Positions 36,915-48,975 of a DNA stretch of 64,000 nt are shown one piece after another; within the stretch, counting starts at the first letter, position 1; every line of letters starts with the position of its first letter. The notes beneath the pieces are model-generated. The model was not told the DNA's origin, ran no database searches, and worked only from the letters and a program-made list of their open reading frames with translations. The DNA lies in assembly GCA_964035545.1 (NCBI GenBank), contig OZ037765.1, positions 5,267,698-5,331,697 of the forward strand, in the 5' to 3' direction. This DNA is from Bugula neritina. Taxonomy: Eukaryota > Bryozoa > Gymnolaemata > Cheilostomatida > Bugulidae. The translations under genes were made by a program, and so were the position numbers.

Positions 36915-39900
36915 ATGGCTTGGAATTTAAGAGTATCAGCAGCATTGCACCAAGGTGACAGAAAATACATGGAAGATCAGTATGCTATACACTACGAGTG
37001 CGACAAAGAAACAGGAAAGTTTTTGTATGCCTACTTTGGAATTTTTGATGGTCACGGTGGGGCAGACGCTGCCAAATATGCCAAAACTCATCTTCACAAA
37101 AATATTACTGCAAACAATATGTTCTTCAGTAAAGATTCTGACGATGTTATTAAAGCCATTGAAGAAGGATTCCTAAAGACCCATGAAGATATGTGGAAAG
37201 AAATAGGTAACTAACTAACCGCTAACGTAACTTGCAGTTAAACTTACTCATACTCATAGTCATAGTGTTACTAACAATAACAGTGAGTGTAACACTAACT
37301 ACTGATACCCATCATGATCATCATCTCACCAACTTTAAGTAGTAGTACCAACAGTAACAGACAACAGTAGCACATAACCGTAACACTAGCAGTTAAAAGT
37401 AACCTAAATATCAACAGTAAGTGTAACTGTAAGATTCAGTGTAACTCTAGGTCAAGTACTAGTAGTAGTACTGTAGTAGTACAACTACTAGTACTACTAG
37501 TGGCCGTAAGTCTTTTGTTTAGTATTACATTGTGACTGTCACTAGTACTAGACTACTAGTAGTCGTAATACTTATACTTATAGTTATACTAATGTTTAAT
37601 ACTAATCTCATACTGATACTCATCCTGTGGTAGTAGTAGTACTAGTAGTACTCTGTACTGATAGTGGTAGTTCTAGTAGTACTAGTACTAGTGTAACAGT
37701 AACAGTAGCTGTACTACAAGTAGGCCTACAAATGTTAATTATTGAATTAGATATATTAACTTATAGTAATAGTTCTAGGATTATTATAATTTAAGATTGT
37801 AGTTTTAATTTATTTATTAGAGTTGTACTTGTAATCTTGAAATGACTAGTTTTTTAAGTAAATTATTATAAAATTATAAATATAATGACTGACTAAAATA
37901 ATTAGATTAACAACAAAAATTTAATTTATACTACTATTGGCATCACTTGTAAGTCACTTACTGTGAATTTATTTTCGTAAGCTGAGTAGGCTATTGCCAT
38001 AACTATTTTATCAGTTTTTTGTTACAATTGAAGTTGGAGTAAAAATTAAAAGACGACTATGAAGATGATAATTACAACAACTACTGTTGATTCCAAGTCA
38101 AGCAATCGTTTCACTACAAAGAAACTATTAATTATATCTATATGATTATATTACACTTTTAGTGTGAATAAATAATATGAATACTTGGTTTTACTCCCAT
38201 TTAGTATTGTGTGTTATCAATGTGTGGGCAGTTGACAGTTAGACATTAGAATCACTGTTGGCCATTTTACTTTATTTTGGTGATTAGTATTATTTTTAAT
38301 TATCTCTAGTAGGTGCTGATATTCTCTGTGGTCAAGTTAGCAAAATAAGAAAAGTCGTAATTATGAAAAGCTGGGTTGACCAATATATTAACTTGTATAG
38401 TTTATTCTCACTAGAGATATCTGATATATATGCAAATAGATTTGACAACTTCTCTTTTATTGCTGGTACATTGTATAGACAGTAGTGCCCATAGCATAGC
38501 ATAGCATAGCATATGCAGGCTCCTAGCATGCCAAGATGTAGTTCATGAAACCAGCATGGAGTTGTATGACTAGATGCATTACATTATTTAATTTACATAG
38601 TTAGTAAGTAGGTAGTCCTTCTCAAGTAAATGCCAGTAATATTGCTCATACTGCCATTATTCTAATGACTGTAAGCCTTGGTCAGTTCTATGATCCTACG
38701 GGTGCTGCTACTACAAAACTGCTACTATTTTTTTAAAAACTGAATGTCCGTATATTTAGTAGATTTTATTAGTTGTAGTAGAATACTACTTGCCATCACT
38801 CCTACTATCTGCAATATAATATACTGTCTCAACAAAGCTCTACTAAATTCATGATAGCTGTGTGGTAAACTTTTCTGTTGGACAATTTTGGTTTGAGAAG
38901 GTAAACATGGCTACTTGAGGTTCACAAAACATAAACTATTGTGGGACATTCACCATTTGTTTAGGGTAGAATAGTACATAAGAGTGTTACATTTCCATTG
39001 AGGCTTGTCAATAAGTAGTTATAAATAATACAGCTGCTTTGTCCAGTGTCAGTTTTAGTAGCTACAGCTGTTTCAGCATCCATTACTTCTTTGTTAGAGT
39101 GCAATAATCCATTCAGAACTTGTAGTTAATTGCATGTTCATAGTTCGCACTGCTCGGATACTACCAATGATATATGAATGACTAGGGTCACGTGCTCTGT
39201 TTACTATTATAGTATTTTCCCGATAGTCGTAATGATGATGTAACAAATACAAGAGTAATAAAATGAATGCGAGGCTGTGCCCAACGTGCCTGTGCGTGCC
39301 TTTGATTACTGCTCGTATATGCATGCTTAATTTACCATAAAAGTGTGCTATCCATAACGCATAACACGAATTCATGTGGAACCTAACAAATCTATATTTA
39401 AATCATATCAACAGTTAACAGTTAGAAATTAAATGTTTGTAATTTTTCTAATGTATCCATTTTAGTGCATATATTATATGTTATATAATATATAGTATGT
39501 AATATATAGTATATAATACATATTATTGTATTATTGTATTTTTAGTATATTTCATTTAGTAGTAGTTTTTCCCTGTGTTCTATCACACAGTAACATGTTC
39601 ATTTGACATGTTCTTGTGTCAGTAACATGATCAGTTTCCGTACTGTGGTGCAGTAAAACTATGTTAATACGTTTATTAATTGACCTGTTTGCTCACCTAT
39701 GGTCTACTCTGTACAGGTAAATGGTCCCCAACAGCCACTGGCCTCCCCAGCACAGCTGGTACTACTGCTAGCGTGGCCTTCATCATAGACAACAAGCTCT
39801 ACACTGGACACGTGGGAGACAGTGGCATCTCACTTGGCACTCGGTACAAGTGCCCTGGCAGGTGGTCATCGGAGCACCTCACTGTGGTAAGTGTCTTGTA

Positions 39901-42900
39901 ACCTTTGAACTCGCGTGTGTTATTTTTATGTTTAGTTATTCTCTATTTTGACCTGCACACTCTAGTAGTTGGGTTTTCTTGGTTGGTTTAGTTACTGACT
40001 TATTCGATGAATTTCAAAACTAGATAATGCAATTGACTTCTTAGACTTGGAGTTGATCATGATTATTTCTCATAATTACACCAATGCTGCTGTAGCCCAG
40101 TTGCCATAGTATAGCGTGTTCAGCTTGTATCCATGGAAACAATGAGTAACTAAGAACACTGCAGTAGCCAACAGCTCTTTCACACTCAGTGTGTAGTGCA
40201 GATAATTCAGTAGCAGCCAAAGGCATGCAGGAAAAATTTTCATTCTGTTAGTAATTTTAAAACAAAGAACAAAGCCCAGGCAGGCCTATCGATCAGTGCT
40301 CTAATATAGCTGATCTAATCTACACTGATGGCTATCACATACTGTGAATACAACCTCCACTATACTATATTTAGTAAACAAGTTCAACCTGTGCTAGCTG
40401 CTAGTAGTCGGTTATACTACAGCTATCTCGTGACCTTACTCTAACAGCAAGTGTGGCAGGCTTCTGTTTGAGTAAATATTGACCCTAAATAGAATGTTTG
40501 TTAAACATGCCTTAATAAATAAGTTACATTGTTTTGTTTGGTGAAAGCATTTCCTGTAGTATCATTATGCTGGTTTTTCTTATTTCTGTTCTACAATTTC
40601 CATCTCATCGCAGGACCATAAACCAGATTCCCCAAAGGAGAGGAAGAGAATCGAGCAGATGGGTGGGAAGGTGGTGCCCAAGGCTGGGGTGCCTCGGGTT
40701 GTCTGGCACAGGCCGAGGGAGAAGGGGCCAGTCAGGAGGGCGAACCAAGTTGACAGCATACCTTTCCTGGCAGTAGGCAGGGCATTAGGTGAGTCATACA
40801 GGTGTATATATCCCTCCCCTCTTTAGTTCAGCTGACTATAAAGAGTCATCGTCTTCGCTATGGTTACTGATGACTTCCCAAATAATTACCTGTGGAGTGA
40901 AGGGCGGTTCTGCCCCTCCCCAATATATTTCCAATAACTGATTATGTGTGTTTTATCTGGTCCTACATGCAGTATAGGAGATGTTTATACTGTGTGGAGA
41001 TGTAAACCACAGCTAGTACCCTATACAATGTAGTTGCATTATTTTTACACCAACCTAAATGACAACCACAACATCCTATGAGGTTATAAACTCAGCCAAC
41101 AGTAGATATCAGTGACTGTCAATATTAAAACAGAAGACATCAGTGGATATCAATAAGATAATATATGTGAACCTAAGTGAGAGTTGAATACAAAGTATTG
41201 TACTATGTCAACACTATTAAACTTTTCTACCCTTCTAATATTTCCAGTTTGTATGCATTCAACACTTTAATTTTAAAAACAGAAATGAATGATAAACTTA
41301 TTCAAATAAAGAGTGTTGATTGACATCTTTTTCAACACTGCTTTGAACTTTTAAATTGTATATATTTAGAGTTACCATCATCTATTCAGACAGTCTCGTT
41401 TTTTAACATCAGAAAATGTGCCTAAGCAGGAGTTGTCTTTCCTCTTCAGGTGACCTGTGGAGTTACAACTTTGACAACAAGCAGTATGCAATCAGCCCCC
41501 AACCGGACGTGCAGGTCTTGCCCCTCGACCCCTACGAACACAAGTGTTTGATACTGGCCACAGACGGACTGTGGAACCTTCTAGACTATAAAACTGCCGT
41601 CTCTTCTGTAGAAATGATTGAAAGAAAGTGGTTTAGAGAGGCTATATACGAGAAGGTGAGCTCATACCTGTGAATAAATTATTAAGTTTTCCGTTGCAGC
41701 TGCAAAGTCTCAAGATCTAAAGTGGAACGTGAAGGTTTCTAAGATGCTTTCTGAATCTAACAGTTACATTTTTATTTCAATTAAGGCAACTAAGTGTCCC
41801 TAACAACTTTATACAAACATCTAGAAGTCGTCTGTTAAAATCGCAAAAGTTTGTTTTCAGTTAAAACTTATCAATTTTGTTAGTTGGTGTTTAGACTCGC
41901 TTGTTGTTCTGTATACTTTTCTGCCAAATGACCAGCTTGTGCTTTCTCTGTTAGGGCAATGGCATAGTGGCAAGTATTCACTCCTACATTTTTTTCTGCT
42001 GGCATTGCTAGGCTTTTTAGCACCGTTGATATTTTTGTGTTGCTTTTAGATCATGGCTTCATGCCTTAACAGATTTGTGAGATTGATTGTAGAGCACTGA
42101 ATATAATATGGTGTAACTCTTTGAGAGTTATGCTCTCTTGTGTGACTGCCTGTATATTCAGTGGAATGAGTAACTGTTTGACCATCATAACATCCTTGGT
42201 TTAATCACACCTTTGTTCGAATCCTGGTTTATGTTCATCCTAACCTCAGTGTTTTTGATTATATACAATATTCTAGCCATTATGTAAATAACTGATTATT
42301 TTGCAATTTTTATAACCAGAATTGTCTTCTCTTTATTAATATGCTAAAAATAACATTCCAGGGGCACCCAGTGTCCGGGGACCCGTACTACCACCACGCT
42401 TCAAGTCTGGTCAACCTGGTGCTACGGCGGTGGCGCAGTCGCCAGCTACGAGCCGACAACACCAGCGCCATTGTCGTCATGATAGATCCGCCGGGCCACC
42501 CAGTCCAGGAAACCCTGGCCCGGCTGTCGGCCCTCTCCGCCAAGACTAGGGAGGAGAAGCAGCAGTTCTGTGCCTCGTCGTATCTCGCCGTAAGTTTACT
42601 TCCTGTCGTGTCTCAGTGCAACTTCAGTGACTTCTACAAGAACAGGGCTATACTTTACTTACTCTATAGCTTAGCCTGTGTTTCCAGCTTTTTGTTTATT
42701 ATGTCGGTAGTTTCTTGGCTAAGCACAAAGAAACATTAGTTCTATAAGAGAGTGCAACTCTAAATATTATATCACTTTAGCTGATGGTTTGCTTCTGCTT
42801 GTTTCAGTCGAAGTGTTCCTTACGCATTTTTTGTACATATTTATTTGTAGTTTCCAAAGCAATTTATTTCGTTTTGTAAAGATTTCTGTTGTGCTGTAGG

Positions 42901-44586
42901 AAAATGAGGGTAAGCTAGACGCTGCAGAGCAATACATCTTGGAAATGGCTGGCCCCTACACTCTCCCATCTCACGGTGAAAAGGACAGATTCGAGCTGCA
43001 CTTTGGCAAGCCGGCTATACGACACGCCGTTCCCGCTGATACAAGAAAATCTAAGGCTACAAGTAGCATTGCCATGTACGATGTCATTATTCACAAAGTT
43101 ATGTCCCCCTGTAAGAGTGCCGGAAACCTGCCCGCACTGGTAGATCCTTTGGATTCTGAACCTAAGCTAAGGTAAACTTGTCTTATACAAAGCAACCAAT
43201 CCATAAACTTGTCTTATACAAAGCAACCAATTGGTCACCTTGTTTTATAGGCATTGCAGGGTGTACATTAAGTTCGTAGTTAGTAAAGGAGATTGTTGGT
43301 ACACAATCCTTCAAGAGATTGTTTCTAGTGAAAGTAGAAATCTATTTATAACTTGTTGATGTATCTGGAAATTGTAGTATAATTTGAAAAATTTCATCAA
43401 TAATTCAAAGGATTAGCGGTTAAAAGTCTTTAGATTTGGGCGAAATGTACCAATTTAATGGGTTTTGCTGCTGAGGTGAAATGTTTTGCCAAATGATGTG
43501 CCATGCTACTGGAGTTATGCTCTCTCTTGTATCTACTTGCAGAAGAACACTGTCTAGTAATGACATGAAGCTTCTAGAACCAGGAAATGAAAGAATAGAA
43601 TTAGATCTATGGCCGTGTAAGGATGTGGAAGACCCCGCCCCATCACCGGCTGCTGATTCAGAAAGTCTGCCTCTATGCATGCGGGACGAACATCCTGAAA
43701 GCGTGAAAGCTGAAACTAATAGCCGAGATGATGAAGCAGTTGTTTCTCCTAGGGTGAGACACCCCTTCCACTTGCATATTCGTCTCCACTTTATAGTTTA
43801 GTCTTGTGAATTTACCAAAAACATGTTTCAAGTGGTGATGATTCACTGTTGTAAAACCGTTAATTGCATATACAGTGCTTCCTCCATATCTCACTAAGCT
43901 ACGGGTCCCAAAATATCAATTCGTGACATAATAGAATACCAGATTTAACTAATGGATCTGTAAATTCAGCCATTTTGTGCCTATCACACATACATAAGCC
44001 ACAAAATGCAGGCCCAAGCCCTTTCCGTGAGATATGGAAGGAGCACTGTGTAAATCATTGTTGTAATGAACAGTTTTCAATGCATAGTTGCCATGTTGGC
44101 TAGTAGCCTTTGAAAGTTGTATTTTACGTTTACCTGTTTCATTAATATTCAATTTTACCTGCATTGTGTATGATTGTGTAGACAAGTTCTGAAGAAGATG
44201 AACCCAGTTCTGTGGATAAAGCGTCGCCTCCATCTGTTTCACCATCTGAAGTGCCGAGTCCACAACTGGATAGACCGTCACAGTCCCTTTCAGGCAGTCC
44301 GTCTAGATCTCACCCCATCATGAGGCACCTTAAAGGCGTAGCCAAGTCTCTGGCGTCTCTGCATGGCAGCAAGAAAAAAGTTACGTTGAACACTCGAAGC
44401 ATGAACTTGAGACGTAAAGTTAAGAACCCAACTATTGTTCTTGGGAGTCCTTTGAAGAAAAGGAAGCACGGAAGTAGTTTAGAGATATTCAACTGTAAGA
44501 GGCAAAAAGTCGTGCCACCTCAGGTTCAGCTGACTAAAGTGTCAGTACCAGAACTGAGGAGTGGATTACGCCCACGACAGAAGTGA
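36915..44586 (+). CDS. PPM1D: PP2C-family protein phosphatase, PPM1D/Wip1-like
   Basis: Metal-dependent Ser/Thr phosphatase; vertebrate Wip1 reverses DNA-damage signalling in the nucleus. Eight exons: 36915-37206, 39717-39886, 40614-40788, 41450-41655, 42362-42589, 42900-43171, 43543-43753, 44182-44586. They give 652 residues (human PPM1D 605), phases consistent. Metal-site motifs are all present: RKYMED (E20, D21), FDGHGG (D45), GTTAS, GHVGDSG, the DHKP motif opening exon 3, GRALGD across the exon 3/4 junction, ATDGLWN (D251) and ADNTSAIV (D313, N314). [33 protein letters not shown] and GPVRR match PPM1D specifically, including its basic loop. The C-terminal third is acidic, then Ser/Pro-rich and basic ([17 protein letters not shown]), a likely nuclear localisation signal. 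The first intron (2.5 kb) carries the ACTA/TAGT array. Confidence 0.94.
37240..37700. repeat. ACTAGT-rich palindromic low-complexity array in the first PPM1D-like intron
   Basis: Dense runs such as AGTACTAGTAGTAGTACTGT followed by GTACAACTACTAGTACTACT form long hairpins, with TAACAGTAACAGTAGC blocks nearby. It begins about 35 bp after the exon 1 donor. Confidence 0.8.
42095..42235 (+). repeat. decayed tRNA-like repeat
   Basis: A B-box-like GTTCGAATCCTGG at about 42213 is preceded about 50 nt upstream by ATTCAGTGGAATGAG, which resembles an A box. The intervening arms do not fold as a tRNA, so this is at best an old tRNA pseudogene or SINE head in a PPM1D-like intron. Confidence 0.3.
43173..43232. 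repeat. short tandem duplication in an intron
   Basis: AAACTTGTCTTATACAAAGC followed by AACCAAT occurs twice, at 43174 and about 43204, immediately after the exon 6 donor of the PPM1D-like gene. Confidence 0.8.
43873..44048. mobile_element. MITE-like element, family 3 (Tc1/mariner-type ends)
   Basis: About 176 bp. The left end CAGTGCTTCCTCCATATCTC is complementary to the right end GAGATATGGAAGGAGCACTG with two mismatches. TA lies directly outside the left end and two bases outside the right end. The CAGT ends and TA flanks are typical of Tc1/mariner-derived MITEs. It lies in the last intron of the PPM1D-like gene; no coding capacity. Confidence 0.75.
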
Positions 44587-45115
44587 TCTACTACCTCATC
44601 TAGTAGCGTGTAAACTAGGCAATTCCACAATCAGCTATGATAGAATTACCTCAATTTTAGTATACAGCATTTAGTGTAAATAGTAGAATCTACAGGAAAA
44701 CTGGGCAATGTATGGACTTCTTGCATTATAATATAATATGTTAAAGTCTTAGTCACTATTGAAATTTAATTTGATATTTGCTATCAAAAGATATTCAATC
44801 ATTTCTTTGTAAATATATCTGCATGCCAACTGTAAAATTTAATGTATCTTCTAATGGTAGATTCTGGCTCAATGTTGAACAATATTTTATGTAAATTGTG
44901 TAAATTCTCTAAAATTTTTGTCTATTTAATTATTACAGTATCATATTTTAGTTTCAGGATATCATTTTTGTCCCATTAGTATTATAACAGTCTCTACTGC
45001 ATGTTATTTTGAGTGAAAAATATTTATTTCTTAAACTTTCTTGTATTGCTTTGTGTGTATAAAGTATATAATTTTTATTGTTATTAGACACTGGATTTGA
45101 CCACTGTTGGAGTTG

Positions 45116-45121
45116 AATAAA
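45116..45121 (+). terminator. polyadenylation signal of the PPM1D-like gene
   Basis: AATAAA about 530 bp after the TGA at 44586, followed by T-rich sequence. Other A/T-rich hexamers occur nearby, so the real cleavage site is uncertain. Confidence 0.4.
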
Positions 45122-46279
45122 ATCATGATTGTTATTTCAATCGTCCATATTTCAGACAAGCCTGTCCATATCTTTCAACTGTCCGTTAATACAAACCTCG
45201 TCAGTCATCTCCTAGCATAAAACAGACCTGTAGGTTTCAGTTATTGTGCTTAGCAAAGCTGTGTTCACTGCATAGTTGTTGAGTGAATAGGCTGTAAGTA
45301 TGCTAGGAACTTGCAGTATATCCACATTTACATGTATCAGGTTGAACAATTTTACATTTTGCTTTCAATTGTCACTTGATTATGCGGGTACTTGTTCAAA
45401 AATAGCAGTTGTTGTGTCAACTAGAGTTCATGTCTTACAATACTTAATAGCTATAATTAGTAGATTTATGTGAATCGTGCATTTCCTTATTGTCAAAGTC
45501 AGTATATATAATACTTGGGTAGAGTCAGTTGCTAAATTCCACAGAGTTATCATTTATATTCTTAGTTGTACCTAATAATATAATTCATTACAAGTCAGCA
45601 CCATCCCATCACATACTATCATAACACTTGGAAGGACTTGTATTATCTAAGGCCATAAACTTGCAGGTGTTTTTGAGATACTCCCAAAATATCTTTCTTA
45701 TCCAACAACTGACATATATATTATTGAACTATCAAATAACGATAAAACTGTGGCAGATAAATACTATTTTCAGTTTTAAATCATGACTGCTAAAAAGTTT
45801 CTACACAAAGAAAATCGGAATATGAAGCTACTGCCAATAGCCTGGGCACTTAAAAATCCTGCTTGGGAGTAAGAGTGCTACTGACTTGCAATAACTGGTA
45901 AAGAGTTACCTTAAATAAATTGCCTTCAATTGTTGAGTGACAACATCTCCATATTAGTACACCATAAACTGACTAAGCCATGAGATTTGATATTGCCCCA
46001 AAGTTGAGTTGATACAGTAAAATGCAGTGTATGTACAGTAAAGTATGGAGTATGTACATGCAGTAAGGTGTAGTGTGCTGTGTATGTACGACAGTAAAGT
46101 GTATAGTGTGTACAGTAAATATAGCAGTGTATTCGCAGTGAGGTGTAGATTATATGTACAGTAAACTTCTCGTACATTAAAGGATAAAATAGTAAACTAA
46201 ATAGAAATCACAGTTAATATTAAATGGGGACTGCACCTGTAATTGGACAACAGCTAGCTGATTAAAAATAGTATAGAAT

Positions 46280-46285
46280 TTTATT
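46280..46285 (-). terminator. possible polyadenylation signal of ACE
   Basis: AATAAA on the minus strand about 400 bp after the ACE stop codon. Sequence this AT-rich gives chance hits, so support is weak. Confidence 0.3.
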
Positions 46286-46678
46286 TTAAAAATAGATTAA
46301 CAAGAAAATTTCATGATGGAAATCTAAAATATATATTGGAGCAAAACCAATAACATATCATTGAAATTATAACAGGAACCATAAACTTTAGAATTAACTA
46401 TTAAAACAAAATATTTAGATTAATGGGTATGCATTAAGGAATTATAATTTTACGATTAGTTTAAAACAATTGTTAAACATGGGATTTCTATGAGGTGATA
46501 GGATCCATAATTTCATTTAAATTACCTTCCACTGTTGTAGAAAAAAAGGCTAAAGGTAGATTGTCTTTGGGGAAAACATACCTGGGTAGCTAAAGCCTGC
46601 AACTCCTTACTACATCTTAAGTAAAAATATGGTTTAGTACAATGATAGGAAATAGAAGTATGTGTAATTAAGAAATAT

Positions 46679-48883
46679 TTAGTTGAAAAGTTTAGGAATA
46701 TGAATGAGCGCAGCAAGTAGTAACGTGAGACACAAGGGCAACTGATCAAGTGTGCTGCCAGTAGACGGGTCATCTTTGCATTCGGCATCATCAACAGTAT
46801 CAGCCTGTGAAATAAAATCAACATTGAAAAAGCTATATGTTAGTTAAGTGATAGTCACAGAGTCTAGTTTTGTAGAAACACTGCAGTTTGTATAAAGTTG
46901 TGATATTCAACCAAAGAAACTTGGAAAAATATAACAAATTAAATTTTGATAACTTAGGGTCTATTGGGGTGCGTTTTACGTGCACATGGGCTTGTATGCA
47001 TGTGTGCGTGCACACGAGTGTACAATGTGTGTATGCAAGCGTATGGTAGTGTGTTGGTGTGTGTGTGGGTGTATGTGCATGTGTGCGTGTATGTTGGTAT
47101 GTGTGTATGTGGTATGTGTGTATGTTGGTATGAGTGTATGTGTTTGCGTGTGTGTATGCAAGCGTGTGTGTTGGTATGTGTGTATATATAATGTGAATAT
47201 ATAAAGCATGCATATGTAACTTACATCTGGTAAGTCAGTTGGGCATTCATCAGTCCACGTATCATCTGCTAGACCATTCTTTTCATTGTAATCTTTCAGC
47301 CAATCATACAGAGGCTGGAAGTACTCAATTAGAGGGTCAGCGGACATATTCTTGGTCCCTGCAATGGCCTCCAATGCTATATCCCACTCTTTTGAGGAAC
47401 CCAGTTTCAACATGTCACTAAAAATACACATCTGGCTGTTTTATTCATCACATGCTGTAAACGGCTTCAGATGTATGATTTTGGAGCTATGAATCACAAT
47501 GCCCGACCAAATTACACCACGCCTACATGAATCAACTTTTAGGATCTAATATAGCAAACAAAGTGGGTGCAGTAATGGAGAAATTGAGAAAAGCCTGTGT
47601 TCTAGATTAGAAATATAGCAAAAGAAGTTATGTTCTCGAAAAAATTTCAACTGGTGCCCCAAACCAAAATTGTATATAAAAATTAAAGAATTTGGGCTAT
47701 CTCAATTTCTCCACTACTGTACCTAAATAGTAGTAACCCAGTTGCTCAGCTGTATGGTGTAGATGCAAATTCTTATCATATTAAAAACTGTAGAATCTCT
47801 CTATATATACTAATCATGATACAATATGGGACCGATGTTGAAACTAAGAGAAAGTAAACATTGAAGCAGCAAGTGTCACTGATATGTTACATAACTACCA
47901 AGTGAACACCTATAGGAATACATTTCTAAGACTGAACAAGTTTACTACGTTTGTAATGTTCACAGAGCACAGCTAATTACCCACCGGATATTATTATAGA
48001 TCCAAGCACAACATTATGAGTAATTTCAACATTACGAATTCATCGACATCTCAAGTAGTTTTTTGAACGCACTATTAGTTTAATGGATTTGTTCTCTAAT
48101 ATATTAGTAATTATTGTTTTACAAATAACCATCTTAATGATTAATGGGGAGATAATAAACTCTTGGAACTCCTAAGTGCAGCGTTACCTTATAACAGGGT
48201 CTGCTGCTACACTTACCCGAGTTTCTTCCCAGCTTCTTTAGACCTGTAGATGTCACAAGTGTGAAGAGGCCCCGTGTGCCCAGCCGCAGTGCACAGCGCC
48301 TTGTGGAATTGAAATTGCAGCACAAAGCTTACAAAATACCTACAAGGTGAGCATAGAAAGTTTTTTCAACTGTTCAAAAAATTTTACTTTCTATGAAGCA
48401 TCAACAATAATGTCCTATAAATATCAAACCTTAATCATTAGAGCTCATGTGATAATGATACCCTTACAATATTATATAGAGTATAACCCATCATAATATG
48501 TACTAATCACAAATAAAAAGCTAATTGTGTATAGTACGGTGTGTTGTATGTTAAATGACTTTACATTAGCCTAGCTTCATCAGTAAGCATAATATACTAT
48601 GCTGAAGGAACTCTTTTATTTTAATCTTGTCAACAACACATCTCTGTACTTGCTAAGCAAAAGCTTTTAACCACAGAACATTATAAACGCATATATTGGG
48701 TGTAATTTCTAGAGTTGTCTCACCTGACATATGGAACGTTGGCTGGAATATGATATTTACCACCAGCATCGAAATCATTCTCACTTCTCTTTACTGGAGG
48801 AGATACACCTTGATATGTACACCTAGATTATAATGTAAAACATAAAGTACCATCAAACTGTATGCACTTCACACGCAGTTAAA

Positions 48884-48975
<92 letters not shown>

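Larger units (their letters stand above)
44587..46678. other. spacer between convergent PPM1D-like and ACE genes
   Basis: Contains both 3' UTRs and a degenerate repeat at 46012-46168 built on ATGTACAGTAAAGT-like units about 35-40 bp long. No exon or RNA gene recognised. Confidence 0.5.

Noticed and set aside
43420-44281. Minus-strand open frames across the PPM1D-like 3' exons
   Set aside because: Opposite real exons (43543-43753) or across the MITE; no splice or homology support.
46833-47213. His/Thr-rich and Cys/Val-rich open frames on both strands
   Set aside because: Translation of a CA/TG microsatellite between ACE exons; only the part at 47225-47417 on the minus strand is a real exon.
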